Part shown: positions 32,223 through 43,570 of the stretch, one piece after another
How positions within the stretch are numbered: position 1 is the first letter of the stretch
Layout: each line of letters begins with the position of its first letter
Source: Deltaproteobacteria bacterium
GTDB taxonomy: Bacteria > Desulfobacterota > Desulfarculia > Adiutricales > Adiutricaceae
Assembly (NCBI GenBank): GCA_031281735.1
Contig: JAITEZ010000152.1
Location: 1-47,113 of the forward strand
DNA: 47,113 nt
Direction of reading: 5' to 3'
Made by a program: the position numbers and the translations under genes
Notes under the pieces: model-generated
What the model was told of the DNA's origin: nothing
Database searches by the model: none
Seen by the model: only the letters and a program-made list of their open reading frames with translations

Positions 32223-33782
32223 ATGGTCGAAACCAAGCAAGATCTTCCCAGCGGCGCCTGCAAGGCTGACCCAGAGAGGCTCCGCGAGCTGGAACTGGAG
32301 ATCTGTCGCCTCGAGGGAGAACGGGACGATTTCCTCCGCGCCTTCAAGCCCTTCCTCCTCCTGGCGGCCGGGGCCCTCGCCCGTGAGCGCAAGGACTGTG
32401 CCGGAAACGCCGGAGGGAACACCGAGCACGAGGAGACGCTTTCCCGCGAGGTGCAGGAACTTTCCCGGGCGCTGGGCTGCGGCAAGGCCACGGCGCCGCA
32501 GATGGTAGGTATCGCCAACCGTCTAGCGAGCCATTTCATGGTCAGGGAGGAGCCTTCCGCCCATGCGGAGGCGGGGGCGTACCCCGTCGCGGCCGTTCCT
32601 GTCTGGAGCCCCGCCGGCCCTCCCGTCGCATCCGTCGGCGCCCCGGAGGGCGGGGACGCCGCCGCATGTGAATCGCCGGAGGGCGTCGATGCCGCCTTCC
32701 GCTCGGAAATCTTCGCGGAGCTAATGAACCAGGCGGCCGCGTTGCACGGGGGGCGCTACCTGGGGGACGTGGTGCGCATTCGGGCGGCCCTCAGGGCCGG
32801 CGGGGCCCTGCGTGGCCTCCTGGACGGGCTCTCGGGACTGCTCCTGAAGATCCTGGATGATTTCCAAGGCGAGCGCAGGTCCATTTCCGACAGGCTCTCC
32901 ACCATCATCCGCACGCTGATAAGCCTCGAGCACGATTTCCGATCCTTTCTCGACCGGGGCATCGGTTACTTCGGGGAGTCCGAGGCCGACTTCACCGACG
33001 GAATCGCGCAGAGGGTGGGGAGGGTTCAGGACTCTCTCTCCGCAGGCCCGGACGGCGACCCCGAACATCTCCTCAGGCTAATAGCCGAGGAGATGGAGAT
33101 AAACTCCAACGCCATACGCCAGAAGGCGGCCGAGGACAAGTCGCGGCTCAGCTTGCTCCAGGAAGAGAAGAGCGCCCTGGAGACCAGCCTCGACTCGGTC
33201 CGCCGCGACTACGACAGCTTCGTGCAGCAGAGCAGGCAGATGCTCAAGGAAATCGAGGAGATGCGCTCGATAGCCCTCCGCGACGGCCTCACCAAGGTCT
33301 TCAACCGCCGGGCCTACGACGAGCAGCTCCTCCTCACCCTCCTGAACTTCAAGTCCGGCAAGCTAGGGACATTCTCGTTCGTCATCTTCGACATAGACCA
33401 TTTCCGCGAGGTGAACAACGTCTACGGGCACCAGGCGGGGGATCGCATCCTGGCGCACATCGCCGGGACCGTCACCTCCACGGTGCGCTCCGATGACTTC
33501 GTCTTCCGCTACGGCGGGGACGAGTTCGTGGTGATCCTCCCAGGGGCGGCCCTGCAGGACGGCATGATGGTGGCCGACAAGATACGCCGGGCGATCGAGA
33601 ACGTGGAGTTCGTCCTCGCCAGGGGGAGAGAGGAGTCCCTGCGGGTGACCGTCAGCATGGGCGTGGCAGAGGCTCTTCAGGGAGACACTCCCGGCTCCAT
33701 CTTATCCCGCGCCGACAAGGCGCTTTACGCCTCTAAGCAGGCGGGACGCAACAGGGTGACGGCGGCCTCGGCGGAGCTTTAG
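32223..33782 (+). CDS. GGDEF diguanylate cyclase
   Basis: This 519-residue soluble protein makes cyclic di-GMP from GTP. The C-terminal GGDEF domain (about 350-515) has RDGLTKVFNRRAYDE, FDIDHFREVNNVYGHQAGD and an intact active site RYGGDEF at about 429-435. The inhibitory I-site RSDD lies five residues before the GGDEF motif, so product inhibition is expected. The N-terminal part has charged helices, a Pro/Ala/Gly-rich linker at about 110-155, then a helical sensor-like region and a predicted coiled coil (about 295-345) leading into the catalytic domain. There is no transmembrane helix or recognisable sensor domain. It probably forms a unit with the DUF1178 gene. The ribosome site is weak. 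Confidence 0.93.
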   Translation: MVETKQDLPSGACKADPERLRELELEICRLEGERDDFLRAFKPFLLLAAGALARERKDCAGNAGGNTEHEETLSREVQELSRALGCGKATAPQMVGIANRLASHFMVREEPSAHAEAGAYPVAAVPVWSPAGPPVASVGAPEGGDAAACESPEGVDAAFRSEIFAELMNQAAALHGGRYLGDVVRIRAALRAGGALRGLLDGLSGLLLKILDDFQGERRSISDRLSTIIRTLISLEHDFRSFLDRGIGYFGESEADFTDGIAQRVGRVQDSLSAGPDGDPEHLLRLIAEEMEINSNAIRQKAAEDKSRLSLLQEEKSALETSLDSVRRDYDSFVQQSRQMLKEIEEMRSIALRDGLTKVFNRRAYDEQLLLTLLNFKSGKLGTFSFVIFDIDHFREVNNVYGHQAGDRILAHIAGTVTSTVRSDDFVFRYGGDEFVVILPGAALQDGMMVADKIRRAIENVEFVLARGREESLRVTVSMGVAEALQGDTPGSILSRADKALYASKQAGRNRVTAASAEL

Positions 33783-33894
33783 GGACGTGCGGCGCCCCGC
33801 GGGTCCAGCTGCGGGCGGGGATCGGCGGGCGAGGCGGGACTCCAGCCAGGGGAGGGGGCATTGCAGTCGCCGGCCTGGGCCGGCCACGCCCCCC

Positions 33895-34653
33895 TCACCG
33901 GTCGCCCTTCCCGCCCCTGCGATCCCGGCGGGTCTGGGTCTTCCAGTCGGGGGAGTCGCTGAAGCGGCCTTTCCTCTTGCCGTGCAGCGCCAGGGGATCG
34001 GTAAGGGGAAGTCCCGGGAAGGACGCGGACGACTCGCCGGGGGCGGCCTTCTTCCTGGTCTCCTTTTCCTCCAGGGGCTTCAGGGGCGGGCCCGAGAGGA
34101 ACCCGGCGGGGATCTCGTCTGCCAGCCAGAGGGTTTCCGCGAAGGGCTCGAAGACGACGCCCTTGTCGCGGGCCTTGGCGGCGAACACCTTGACGGCCAC
34201 CGGATCCGGGCAGAAACGCCTGGCCACCTTGAGGGCCATCTCCCTGTCGTTGAAGAGCGGGATCCGGTTCTCCTTGGGCCTGCGGGGCCTGAGGCCGTTC
34301 ACCGCCGCGAATTGCCAGCCCGCCTGCTTCACCGCCACCCAGAGCTCGCGGGGGAGCTGGAGATCCGCCGGGAGAGGCGGCGGGCCATTCTGGAGGGCGG
34401 GCTTGAGGCGGATCAGGCCCCCCTCCGCCTCGAAGGGGGCGATCCCTCCGGGCTGGTTCACGAGTTCCATGACGCGGGATTCCACCGTCGATCTGAAGCC
34501 GTCCTCCTCCCGCACCGCAGCCAAGAGCTCCTTGACGAGAACCCAGCCCCCGTCCCCGGGGACAAGGCCGTACTCGTGGGGGGCAGTGTCCAGGACATAG
34601 CGGATCAGCTTCTCCAGGGCCAGGCGGTCCTGGCTGATTTTGCTGTGGGCCAT
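33895..34653 (-). CDS. divergent Tpt1/KptA-like protein, catalytic residues replaced
   Basis: This protein of about 252 residues follows the layout of RNA 2'-phosphotransferase (Tpt1/KptA). The N-terminal winged helix reads LIRYVLDTAPHEYGLVPGDGGWVLVKELL, where family members have the LRH-x-P..IGL..D..GW..V..LL pattern. The C-terminal part NGLRPRRPKENRIPLFNDREMALKVARRF..DPVAVKVFAAKARDKGVVFEPFAETLWLADEIPAGFL parallels the ADP-ribosyltransferase-like lobe. The Arg-His of LRH is replaced by Asp-Thr, no HGT motif is seen, and VHLS is changed to IPLF, so the NAD-dependent phosphate transfer is unlikely. A basic Arg/Lys-rich tail of about 60 residues could bind nucleic acid. The ATG at 34653 has GGAG upstream. 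It converges with the GGDEF gene. Confidence 0.65.
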   Translation of the reverse strand: MAHSKISQDRLALEKLIRYVLDTAPHEYGLVPGDGGWVLVKELLAAVREEDGFRSTVESRVMELVNQPGGIAPFEAEGGLIRLKPALQNGPPPLPADLQLPRELWVAVKQAGWQFAAVNGLRPRRPKENRIPLFNDREMALKVARRFCPDPVAVKVFAAKARDKGVVFEPFAETLWLADEIPAGFLSGPPLKPLEEKETRKKAAPGESSASFPGLPLTDPLALHGKRKGRFSDSPDWKTQTRRDRRGGKGDR

Positions 34654-35112
34654 CTTGCGGGTCTCCGTCCAGCCCGGCGGGCCGGGAGGGCAGCTGGGCG
34701 CGGGAGACAGGAAGCCCCGCTCCCCTGAAGGCGGTGCTGTCGGCGGGCGGGGCCATTGTAGATCGTCCGGCCCTGGCTTGGTAGTCACCGGACGGCGGGA
34801 ACCCGCGCCCGGCATAGCGGCCGCCTCCCTGCGGCCGGGCGGGCCCGCGATGCCGGGCCGGGCGGACGGCGCAAATGGCGGCGTCCCGGGGGAATCGGTG
34901 GAGAGAGAGGAGGATCCGTTTTTATGCACTGTATCTTCCCTTTCTCTCTGGCTCGACCGGATGAAGTCATTGTTTTGATCCGGCGTGCTGTCATTTGTGT
35001 TCCTGATGATAGGCAAGTGCTACGGGCGTCAGTGGGCTGTTTGTTGTTTACGGTCGGTTTTGGCCGTTTTCCGGGATGTTGTTGTTGAATCCCGCGGGAA
35101 AGGCCCCTGGTT

Positions 35113-35141
35113 TTGACAACAAATAAAATTTGGGGTAAAAG
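35113..35141 (+). promoter_or_regulatory. upstream candidate promoter of por operon
   Basis: A perfect TTGACA (35113-35118) lies 17 bases before TAAAAG (35136-35141). It would give a leader of about 275 nt. Confidence 0.5.
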
Positions 35142-35176
35142 CGATACGGATCCGCATTGCCGGGCCGTGCTTGCGA

Positions 35177-35205
35177 TTGCTTGCCTCCTGTTTTTCGGCT
35201 ACTAT
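35177..35205 (+). promoter_or_regulatory. downstream candidate promoter of por operon
   Basis: TTGCTT (35177-35182) lies 17 bases before TACTAT (35200-35205). It would give a leader of about 210 nt. Either or both candidates may be used. Confidence 0.5.
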
Positions 35206-35424
35206 CGGGACAGTGGACTGTGAGGGCGTGACCGGTTGCGGATACACCCTTTGTTTTTTTTTGACTGGCCGGCTGGCGCCCGCCGCGCGGGGGCCCTGAA
35301 CCCGCCCGGCGGCGGTACGGGGCCCGCCCTCGCGCGGATCTCGCCGCCGGGCGGTCGCCGCGCTCGCGGGAAGGCCTACGGCGGCGCGGGCCGCGCAGAC
35401 AGCGACAGGCCAGGAGAAACCAGC

Positions 35425-35976
35425 ATGATCGAAATCAGGTTCCACGGCCGCGGGGGGCAAGGCGCCGTCACCTCCGCGGAACTTATGGCCCAGACGGCGA
35501 TAGCGAGCGGACGCTACGCCCAGGCCTTCCCTAGCTTCGGGCCTGAGCGCCGCGGCGCCCCGGTCACCGCCTTCCTGCGCATCTCGGACGAGCCCATCCG
35601 CGTCAGGGAGAAGATCTACGCCCCGGACGTGGTGGTGGTTCTCGACCCTACGGTCATGAGCGTGACCAGGGTCGACGCGGGACTCAAGCCGGACGGCTGG
35701 CTCCTCGTGAACACCCACAAGTCCCCCGAAGAGGTCAAGAAGGAGTTCGGGTACGAGCAGAAGGTGGCCACCCTGGACGCCATGTCCATCGCCCTCGATA
35801 TCCTGAAGGTCCCCATCACCAACACCGTCATGCTCGGCGTCTTCGCCAAGGTCCTGGGGGCGGCCACCCCCGAGGACGTGAAGGAGCCTTTCATCAACCG
35901 CTTCGGCGAGACGCTCGCCGCTAAGAACCAGGCGGCCTTCGAGAAGGCCTACGCCGAGACCCGGATGGAGGTGTGA
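35425..35976 (+). CDS. porC: pyruvate:ferredoxin oxidoreductase gamma subunit
   Basis: This 183-residue subunit is of the four-subunit (archaeal-type) 2-oxoacid:ferredoxin oxidoreductase. It starts [23 protein letters not shown], the standard gamma-subunit opening with the GRGGQG loop, and continues [21 protein letters not shown] and [18 protein letters not shown] precedes the ATG by 8 nt. The enzyme oxidatively decarboxylates pyruvate to acetyl-CoA and CO2 with ferredoxin as acceptor, and can run in reverse. It is first in a tight four-gene operon: 4 bp to porD, 4 bp to porA and a 4-bp ATGA overlap with porB. Confidence 0.94.
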
Positions 35977-35980
35977 CGGC

Positions 35981-36280
35981 ATGCCCAGGGAAACGGACGC
36001 GATAATGAAGGTTAAGGACCTGCCACCCGGCTTCACCGCCGAGCCCGGCAGCACCCTGGAGTTCAAGACGGGGGACTGGCGCAGCGCCCGCCCCGTGCTG
36101 GACCGGGAGAAGTGCATCTACTGCGGCTTCTGCTACATCTACTGCCCGGACGGGGTCTATCAGGACATGGGTAAGGACGAGAAGTGGTTCAAGCCCGACC
36201 TTGATTACTGCAAGGGATGCGGCGTCTGCGCCCAGGAGTGCCCCAAGAAGTGCATCGAGATGGTTCTGGAGGAGGTCTGA
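35981..36280 (+). CDS. porD: pyruvate:ferredoxin oxidoreductase delta (ferredoxin) subunit
   Basis: This 99-residue electron-transfer subunit carries two 4Fe-4S clusters. The first motif is CIYCGFCYIYCP (C-x2-C-x2-C-x3-C-P) and the second is CKGCGVCAQECPKKC. The N-terminal stretch DLPPGFTAEPGSTLEFKTGDWRS is typical of PorD. It relays electrons from the thiamine diphosphate and internal clusters to external ferredoxin. The order gamma-delta-alpha-beta is the usual por arrangement. Confidence 0.95.
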   Translation: MPRETDAIMKVKDLPPGFTAEPGSTLEFKTGDWRSARPVLDREKCIYCGFCYIYCPDGVYQDMGKDEKWFKPDLDYCKGCGVCAQECPKKCIEMVLEEV

Positions 36281-36284
36281 GCGC

Positions 36285-37460
36285 ATGCCTGCTAAACCGA
36301 TCGGATTGGAAGTCTCCCTGGCGGTGGCCGAGGCGGTGAGGCTCTGCGACGCGGACGTCGTGGCGGCATACCCCATCACCCCCCAGACCCACATAGTCGA
36401 GCACCTCTCGGAGCTGGTTGCGGACGGGAAGCTGGACGCCGCCTACATCCCGGTGGAGTCCGAGCAGTCGGCCATGAGCTCCTGCATCGGCTCCGCCGCC
36501 GCCGGCGCGCGAACCTTCACGGCGACGAGCTCCCAGGGCCTCGCGCTCATGAACGAGATGGTCTATATCGCCCCGACCCTAAGGACCCCCGTGGTCATGG
36601 CGATCGTGAACAGGGCGCTCTCCGCCCCCATCAACATCTGGAACGACCACTCCGACATCATGAGCGTCCGGGACGCCGGATGGATCGCCCTTTTCGCGGA
36701 GAACGGCCAGGAGGCGCTGGATCTCACGATCCTCGCCTTCCGGATAGCCGAGGACAGGAGGGTGTCCCTGCCGGTCAGCATCAACATCGACGGCTTCACG
36801 CTCTCCCATTTCATCGAGCCAGTGATCCTCCCCGAGATCGAGGAGGTGGCGGCCTTCCTGCCCCCCTTCGACCCCCTGGTCAAGCTCGACATAGCCAAGC
36901 CCATCTCCATGGGGCTCCTGGCCATGCCCGAGAGCTACACCGAGGCGAGGAAGGCCACGGACGACGTGCTGCTGGGCTCCAAGGCCGTGGTGAAGGAGGC
37001 CTTCGCGGACTTCGGGAAGCGCTTCGGCCGCGAGTACAGGACGGTCGAGACATACAGGACAGAGGGCGCCGAGACGGTCCTCGTGATGATGGGTTCCATC
37101 GCCGAGACGGCCATGACAGCCGTGGACGAGATGCGCGCCCAGGGGGAGAAGGTGGGCATCGCGCGCATCAGGCTCTGGCGGCCTTTCCCCGTTGAGGAGT
37201 TCAAGGCGGCCGTCGCAGGCGCCCGGCGCCTGGCCGTCATAGACCGCCACCTGGTGATGGGGGCGCCCGACGGGCCGGTGGCCCTCGAGATCAAGTCGCT
37301 CATGTACGCTGACGAGAGGCGGCCCGAGATCACCAACTACATAGTGGGGCTGGGTGGGCGAGACGTGACGCGGGAGGATTTCAAGTACATTACCAAGAAG
37401 GCCCAGGAGCCGGGGGCGCACGTCCGGCCTCGCTACGACCTCGTGGGGGTGTGGGAATGA
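36285..37460 (+). CDS. porA: pyruvate:ferredoxin oxidoreductase alpha subunit
   Basis: This protein of about 391 residues contributes part of the substrate and cofactor pocket. Family signatures are AAYPITPQTHIVEHL, IPVESEQSAMSSCIGSAAAGARTFTATSSQGLALM, and the APINIWNDHSDIMSVRDAGW segment that is characteristic of pyruvate-type enzymes. A transketolase C-terminal-like domain follows (VLVMMGSIAETAMTAVDEM; IRLWRPFP). The ATG at 36285 lies 4 bp after the porD stop, behind GGAGG; longer in-frame starts would overlap porD heavily. A preference for pyruvate over other 2-oxoacids is inferred from the overall match. Confidence 0.94.
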   Translation: MPAKPIGLEVSLAVAEAVRLCDADVVAAYPITPQTHIVEHLSELVADGKLDAAYIPVESEQSAMSSCIGSAAAGARTFTATSSQGLALMNEMVYIAPTLRTPVVMAIVNRALSAPINIWNDHSDIMSVRDAGWIALFAENGQEALDLTILAFRIAEDRRVSLPVSINIDGFTLSHFIEPVILPEIEEVAAFLPPFDPLVKLDIAKPISMGLLAMPESYTEARKATDDVLLGSKAVVKEAFADFGKRFGREYRTVETYRTEGAETVLVMMGSIAETAMTAVDEMRAQGEKVGIARIRLWRPFPVEEFKAAVAGARRLAVIDRHLVMGAPDGPVALEIKSLMYADERRPEITNYIVGLGGRDVTREDFKYITKKAQEPGAHVRPRYDLVGVWE

Positions 37461-38425
37461 GAGCATACGAAACGCCGTTCGAGAAAGTCACCGCCAAGAC
37501 CTTCCCCAAGGGTCCGGACGTGCTCGCGTCCGGCCACCGCGCCTGCCAGGGGTGCGGCGAGGTCCTGGCCCTGCGGCTCCTGCTCAAGGCGCTGGGCCCG
37601 GAGATCATCTGCGTCTCCGCCACCGGTTGCATGGAGGTCTGCACCGCTCCGTTCCCCCAGTCCGCGTGGCGCACCCCTTGGATCCACGTTGCCTTCGAGA
37701 ACGCCGCCGCCGTGGCCGCGGGGGTGGAGTCCGCCGTGGGCATCCTCCGGCGCAAGAAGCGCGGCCCCGACAGGCGCATCCCTGTGGTGGCCATAGCCGG
37801 CGACGGCGGCACCGCCGACATAGGCATCCAGGCCCTCTCGGGGGCGCTCGAGCGCGGGCACGAGGACTTCATCTACATCTGCCTCGACAACGAGGCCTAC
37901 ATGAACACCGGCATCCAGCGCTCCTCGGAGACCCCCTTCGGCGCGAACACCACGACGTCCCCCTCGGGCAAGCGCTCCAAGGGGCAGAGCACCTGGAAGA
38001 AGGACATGCCGGCCATCGCCGCGGCCCACGGCGTACCCTACGTCGCGACCGCCAACCCCGCCTTCCACCTCGACCTCATGAGCAAGGCCCGCCGCGCCGC
38101 GGCCATCGAGGGGCCGGCCTACCTGCACGTCTACTCGTCCTGTCCGACGGGCTGGCGCCTCAAGCCCGAGCTCGCCGTGACCATCGGCAAGCTCGCCGTC
38201 AACACCCGGATCTTCCCCCTTTACGAGGTCCTGGACGGCCGCTACGTCCTCAACCGCAAGGTGGACAGCCCCGTCCCGGTTTCCGAGTACTTCAAGCTCC
38301 AGGGCCGCTTTCGCCACCTTAAGGAGGAGGACTACGGGTACATCCAGGCCAGGGTGAACGAGGAGTACGAGAAGATCGTGAAGCTCGCCGAGACCTTCCC
38401 CGTGGAGCTTCAGGCAGCCAGTTAG
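37457..38425 (+). CDS. porB: pyruvate:ferredoxin oxidoreductase beta subunit
   Basis: This 322-residue thiamine diphosphate-binding subunit shows the cluster-ligand motif GHRACQGCGE near the N-terminus and the thiamine diphosphate/Mg motif GDGGTADIGIQALSGALERGH, with NEAYMNTGIQRSS completing it. TGCMEV and SSCPTGW supply further conserved cysteines. The TTTSPSGKRSKG stretch is typical of PorB. The start ATG overlaps the porA stop as ATGA, indicating translational coupling. A strong terminator follows 56 bp after the stop codon. Confidence 0.95.
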   Translation: MRAYETPFEKVTAKTFPKGPDVLASGHRACQGCGEVLALRLLLKALGPEIICVSATGCMEVCTAPFPQSAWRTPWIHVAFENAAAVAAGVESAVGILRRKKRGPDRRIPVVAIAGDGGTADIGIQALSGALERGHEDFIYICLDNEAYMNTGIQRSSETPFGANTTTSPSGKRSKGQSTWKKDMPAIAAAHGVPYVATANPAFHLDLMSKARRAAAIEGPAYLHVYSSCPTGWRLKPELAVTIGKLAVNTRIFPLYEVLDGRYVLNRKVDSPVPVSEYFKLQGRFRHLKEEDYGYIQARVNEEYEKIVKLAETFPVELQAAS

Positions 38426-38688
38426 CCCTCCCTGGCGGGCTTCCCCCGCCTGGCGGAGGCGTTTCAAGGCCGGTTAGCTGCGGCCCCCCTCCCTTGCCGG
38501 GCGGGGGGCCGTCCCTTTTCGAAGCGGCGCGGGCGGCGGGACGGCCGGAGGCGGATCCCCTCGCCACGCGTGCCCGGCGCCGCGGTGCCCTCGAAGGGTA
38601 GGGCTTTCGCGGGTTTCGGCGTCGGTAACCTTTAATCGTTTCCAAGGGGAAGGCCGTACCGCAGAAGCCGGAGGATCCAGGGGGCCCC
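38426..38688. other. gap between por operon and TnpB relic
   Basis: This stretch contains the por terminator. From about 38630 onward faint TnpB similarity may begin, but it is too decayed to delimit. Confidence 0.45.
38481..38519 (+). terminator. terminator of porCDAB
   Basis: A perfect 9-bp stem pairs CGGCCCCCC (38481-38489) with GGGGGGCCG (38503-38511). It is followed by TCCCTTTT, giving a rho-independent terminator just after the operon. Confidence 0.75.
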
Positions 38689-39308
38689 GGGAACGCCACC
38701 GCGGAGGCGGCGGGCTCCGGGATCCTCATCCCGATCCAGACCGGACGCGAGATCCCCGATCCGCCGGGCCCGTCCGGATCCGTCACCGGGATCGGCGCGG
38801 GAATGGCCCGGTCCGCCACCCTTTCGGACGGGACGTCCACCGGGCCGGCGGACCTGCGGAAGAGGTGGCCCGCGAGGCTCCGGAAGGCCCTGAGGGCGCT
38901 CTCCCGGAAGAGGATATCCAGCTGGGGCTGGCACAAGGCGAAGGGAAGAAAGGTCTCGCGGATCCGGCGCGGGACTGCGGATGCCCGCCGGGATTTCCTC
39001 CACGATGCCTCGGCCGCGATCGGCAGGAACCGCGCCGTCGTGGCGGTCGAGGATCTGAAGGTGAGGGACATGTCCGCCTCCATCAGGGGGACGCTGGAGG
39101 AGCCGGGCCGCCAAGTGGCGGCCAGGAGCGGGCTCAACCGGGCGATCCAGGATCAGGGGCGGGGCATGCTCGTCTCGATGCTCGGCTGGAAGCTCGCGGA
39201 ACGGGGCGGGGGATCGTCAGGGTCCCGCCGCGGCATGCCAGCCGGGAGTGTCCCGCGCGCGGGCGCGTGGACGCCGGGAACAGGCCTTCCCAGGCCGGGT
39301 TCCGGTGA
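38689..39308 (+). pseudogene. decayed TnpB (IS200/IS605 family OrfB)
   Basis: Translated remnants follow TnpB in order: an upstream SGILIPIQTGREIPDP strand, then VTGIGAGMARSATLSDGT. The second corresponds to the RuvC-I motif GIDLGV-x-R-x-ATLSDG, but its catalytic Asp is replaced by Gly. Next come a basic helical region (RKALRALSRKRISSWGWHKAKG), RRGTADARRDFLHDAS, then VVAVEDLKVRDMSAS with the RuvC-II Glu, and EEPGRQVAARSGLNRAIQDQG. A frameshift near 39200 leads to IVRVPPRHASRECPARGRVDAGNRPSQAGFR, a zinc ribbon with one Cys changed to Arg, ending in TGA at 39308. No TnpA gene or clear element ends remain. TnpB proteins are RNA-guided nucleases; this copy must be inactive. The boundaries are approximate. 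Confidence 0.82.
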
Positions 39309-39807
39309 CTCGGCGGGCCCGAGACGCCTTGAACGGGAAGCCCTCCCCCTCAAACGCGTAGCGTTAGGTGGTGGGAGCATATCACGGAATCCTGACAGTG
39401 GCGGCAGCCCAGCCTGTCGGGACAGACGAACCCGGAAGGGCGGACCTGCCTCTAGCGAGACGGAGCGCGGTTCCGGCCTTGGTTGTCGGCCGAGTCCCCG
39501 GCCTCTCTTGCGGTACATGCTCGCGGCGAACCGCCTCCTGCCGAGGGCGGGTCGACGCGCCGATGCCTTTGCCCGGCGGGCGGGTGCATCGGGGGCAAGA
39601 CCTGAGCGGGGGTATGGCGACAGCATCACGTCCTGGGAGGCGGGTGCGCGGCGGCGGATTCCGCGGAGACCCTGCGCCCTCGAAACGAAGCCCCCCTCCC
39701 GGAAGATGATCGGGAGGGGGGCTGAAACTTCCTGCCCGCTAGGGTCGGTGCCGCGCCGGTCAGCACCCGCGCGGCGCTTCCCTGCGCCCTGGCGGGCGGT
39801 GCGCTTT
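39309..39807. other. gap between TnpB relic and ppdK
   Basis: No gene is supported. The region may include the decayed 3' end of the IS605-type element, where an omega RNA would once have been encoded. It contains the ppdK terminator hairpin. Confidence 0.45.
39689..39723 (-). terminator. hairpin terminator of ppdK
   Basis: A perfect 13-bp stem pairs AGCCCCCCTCCCG (39689-39701) with 39711-39723 around a 9-base loop. On the minus strand it is followed by the weakly T-rich TCGTTTCG. It lies about 85 bp after the ppdK stop codon. Confidence 0.6.
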
Positions 39808-42756
<2,949 letters not shown>

Positions 42757-43032
42757 TGATTCGGAACCCCCGGATAGTGTCAGTGGGTTGGTCATGGCGC
42801 GGAAGCCGAGCGTGGCTCCGCCGCCCACGCCGGAGCGCCTCGCGGCCCCTCCCTTCCTGCTCCCGCCGCCCCGCCCGCTCCCCGGCGGGGGACGGCGCTT
42901 GTGGCGCGCTTCGGGGTCGGTGCCGGATGGTTCACGGCGTCGGTGCTGTCCGCCTTCTCATTTCAAGGTTCGCTCCCTCACTGGTGAAAACACATCGTCT
43001 GCGTGTGACCATGTTTGTTTCGGTTTTGCATT

Positions 43033-43061
43033 TTTATAGCAGAAAGCCGTTATCCGTTCAA
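43033..43061 (-). promoter_or_regulatory. sigma-70 promoter of ppdK
   Basis: TTGAAC (43061-43056) and TATAAA (43038-43033) are separated by 17 bases on the minus strand, within an A+T-richer patch. Confidence 0.7.
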
Positions 43062-43471
43062 TCGGAAAAGCGTGATCGCGTCTTGCGCCGAAAGCCCCGC
43101 CGCCCGGCCGGGCCAACCCCGCTTGGGTCGGCGCCTTCGCGGTTCCTGTCAGGGCCGGGAAAGCCGCGTTTGGCTAGAGCGTGCGGGGGCCTGCGGGCGC
43201 GTTGCCGGGAAGCGCAGCCTTGCCGTCGGGGGGAGGCGGGATCCGCGGCGGGCATTCCGCGAGGCGGGAAGGGCCGTGGCGGCCCGGTGGAAACAGCCAA
43301 TGATACCCGGTTGTTAAGGCGGCGGTTCCGCGCGCGTCCCGGGCCCGAGGAACCACTTCCCTCCTGCCCTCCCGGCGTCACCAGGACGCCGGCACGCCGC
43401 CCGGCGCTCCCTTCAGCCCCGCATGCCGCGGGGGCCGGCCTCTCCCCGCCGTCCCGCCCGGTTCCCCGCGT

Positions 43472-43501
43472 TTCCAAAATCGTTCCCCCGGTTGCTATAA
43501 T
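43472..43501 (+). promoter_or_regulatory. sigma-70 promoter of xerC-like gene
   Basis: A perfect TATAAT (43496-43501) has TTCCAA 18 bases upstream (43472-43477). The start codon follows about 60 nt after the expected transcription start. Confidence 0.6.
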
Positions 43502-43570
43502 GAGCTCGCTTCCCGGCCGTCGCGGCCCTTTCCGTCCTGCGGTCCCGGGAGGCCACAGGAGGGCTGTGCC

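Larger units (their letters stand above)
34654..35424. other. divergent control region upstream of por operon
   Basis: This 770-bp stretch separates the Tpt1-like gene from porC. An A+T-richer patch (about 34900-35260) holds two plus-strand promoter candidates (35113-35141, 35177-35205). No gene is supported; the long minus-strand frame crossing porC is a shadow. Confidence 0.55.
42757..43570. other. divergent promoter region ppdK / xerC
   Basis: The gap holds a minus-strand promoter for ppdK (43033-43061) and a plus-strand promoter for the recombinase (43472-43501). No gene is supported. The ppdK leader would be about 270 nt. Confidence 0.6.
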
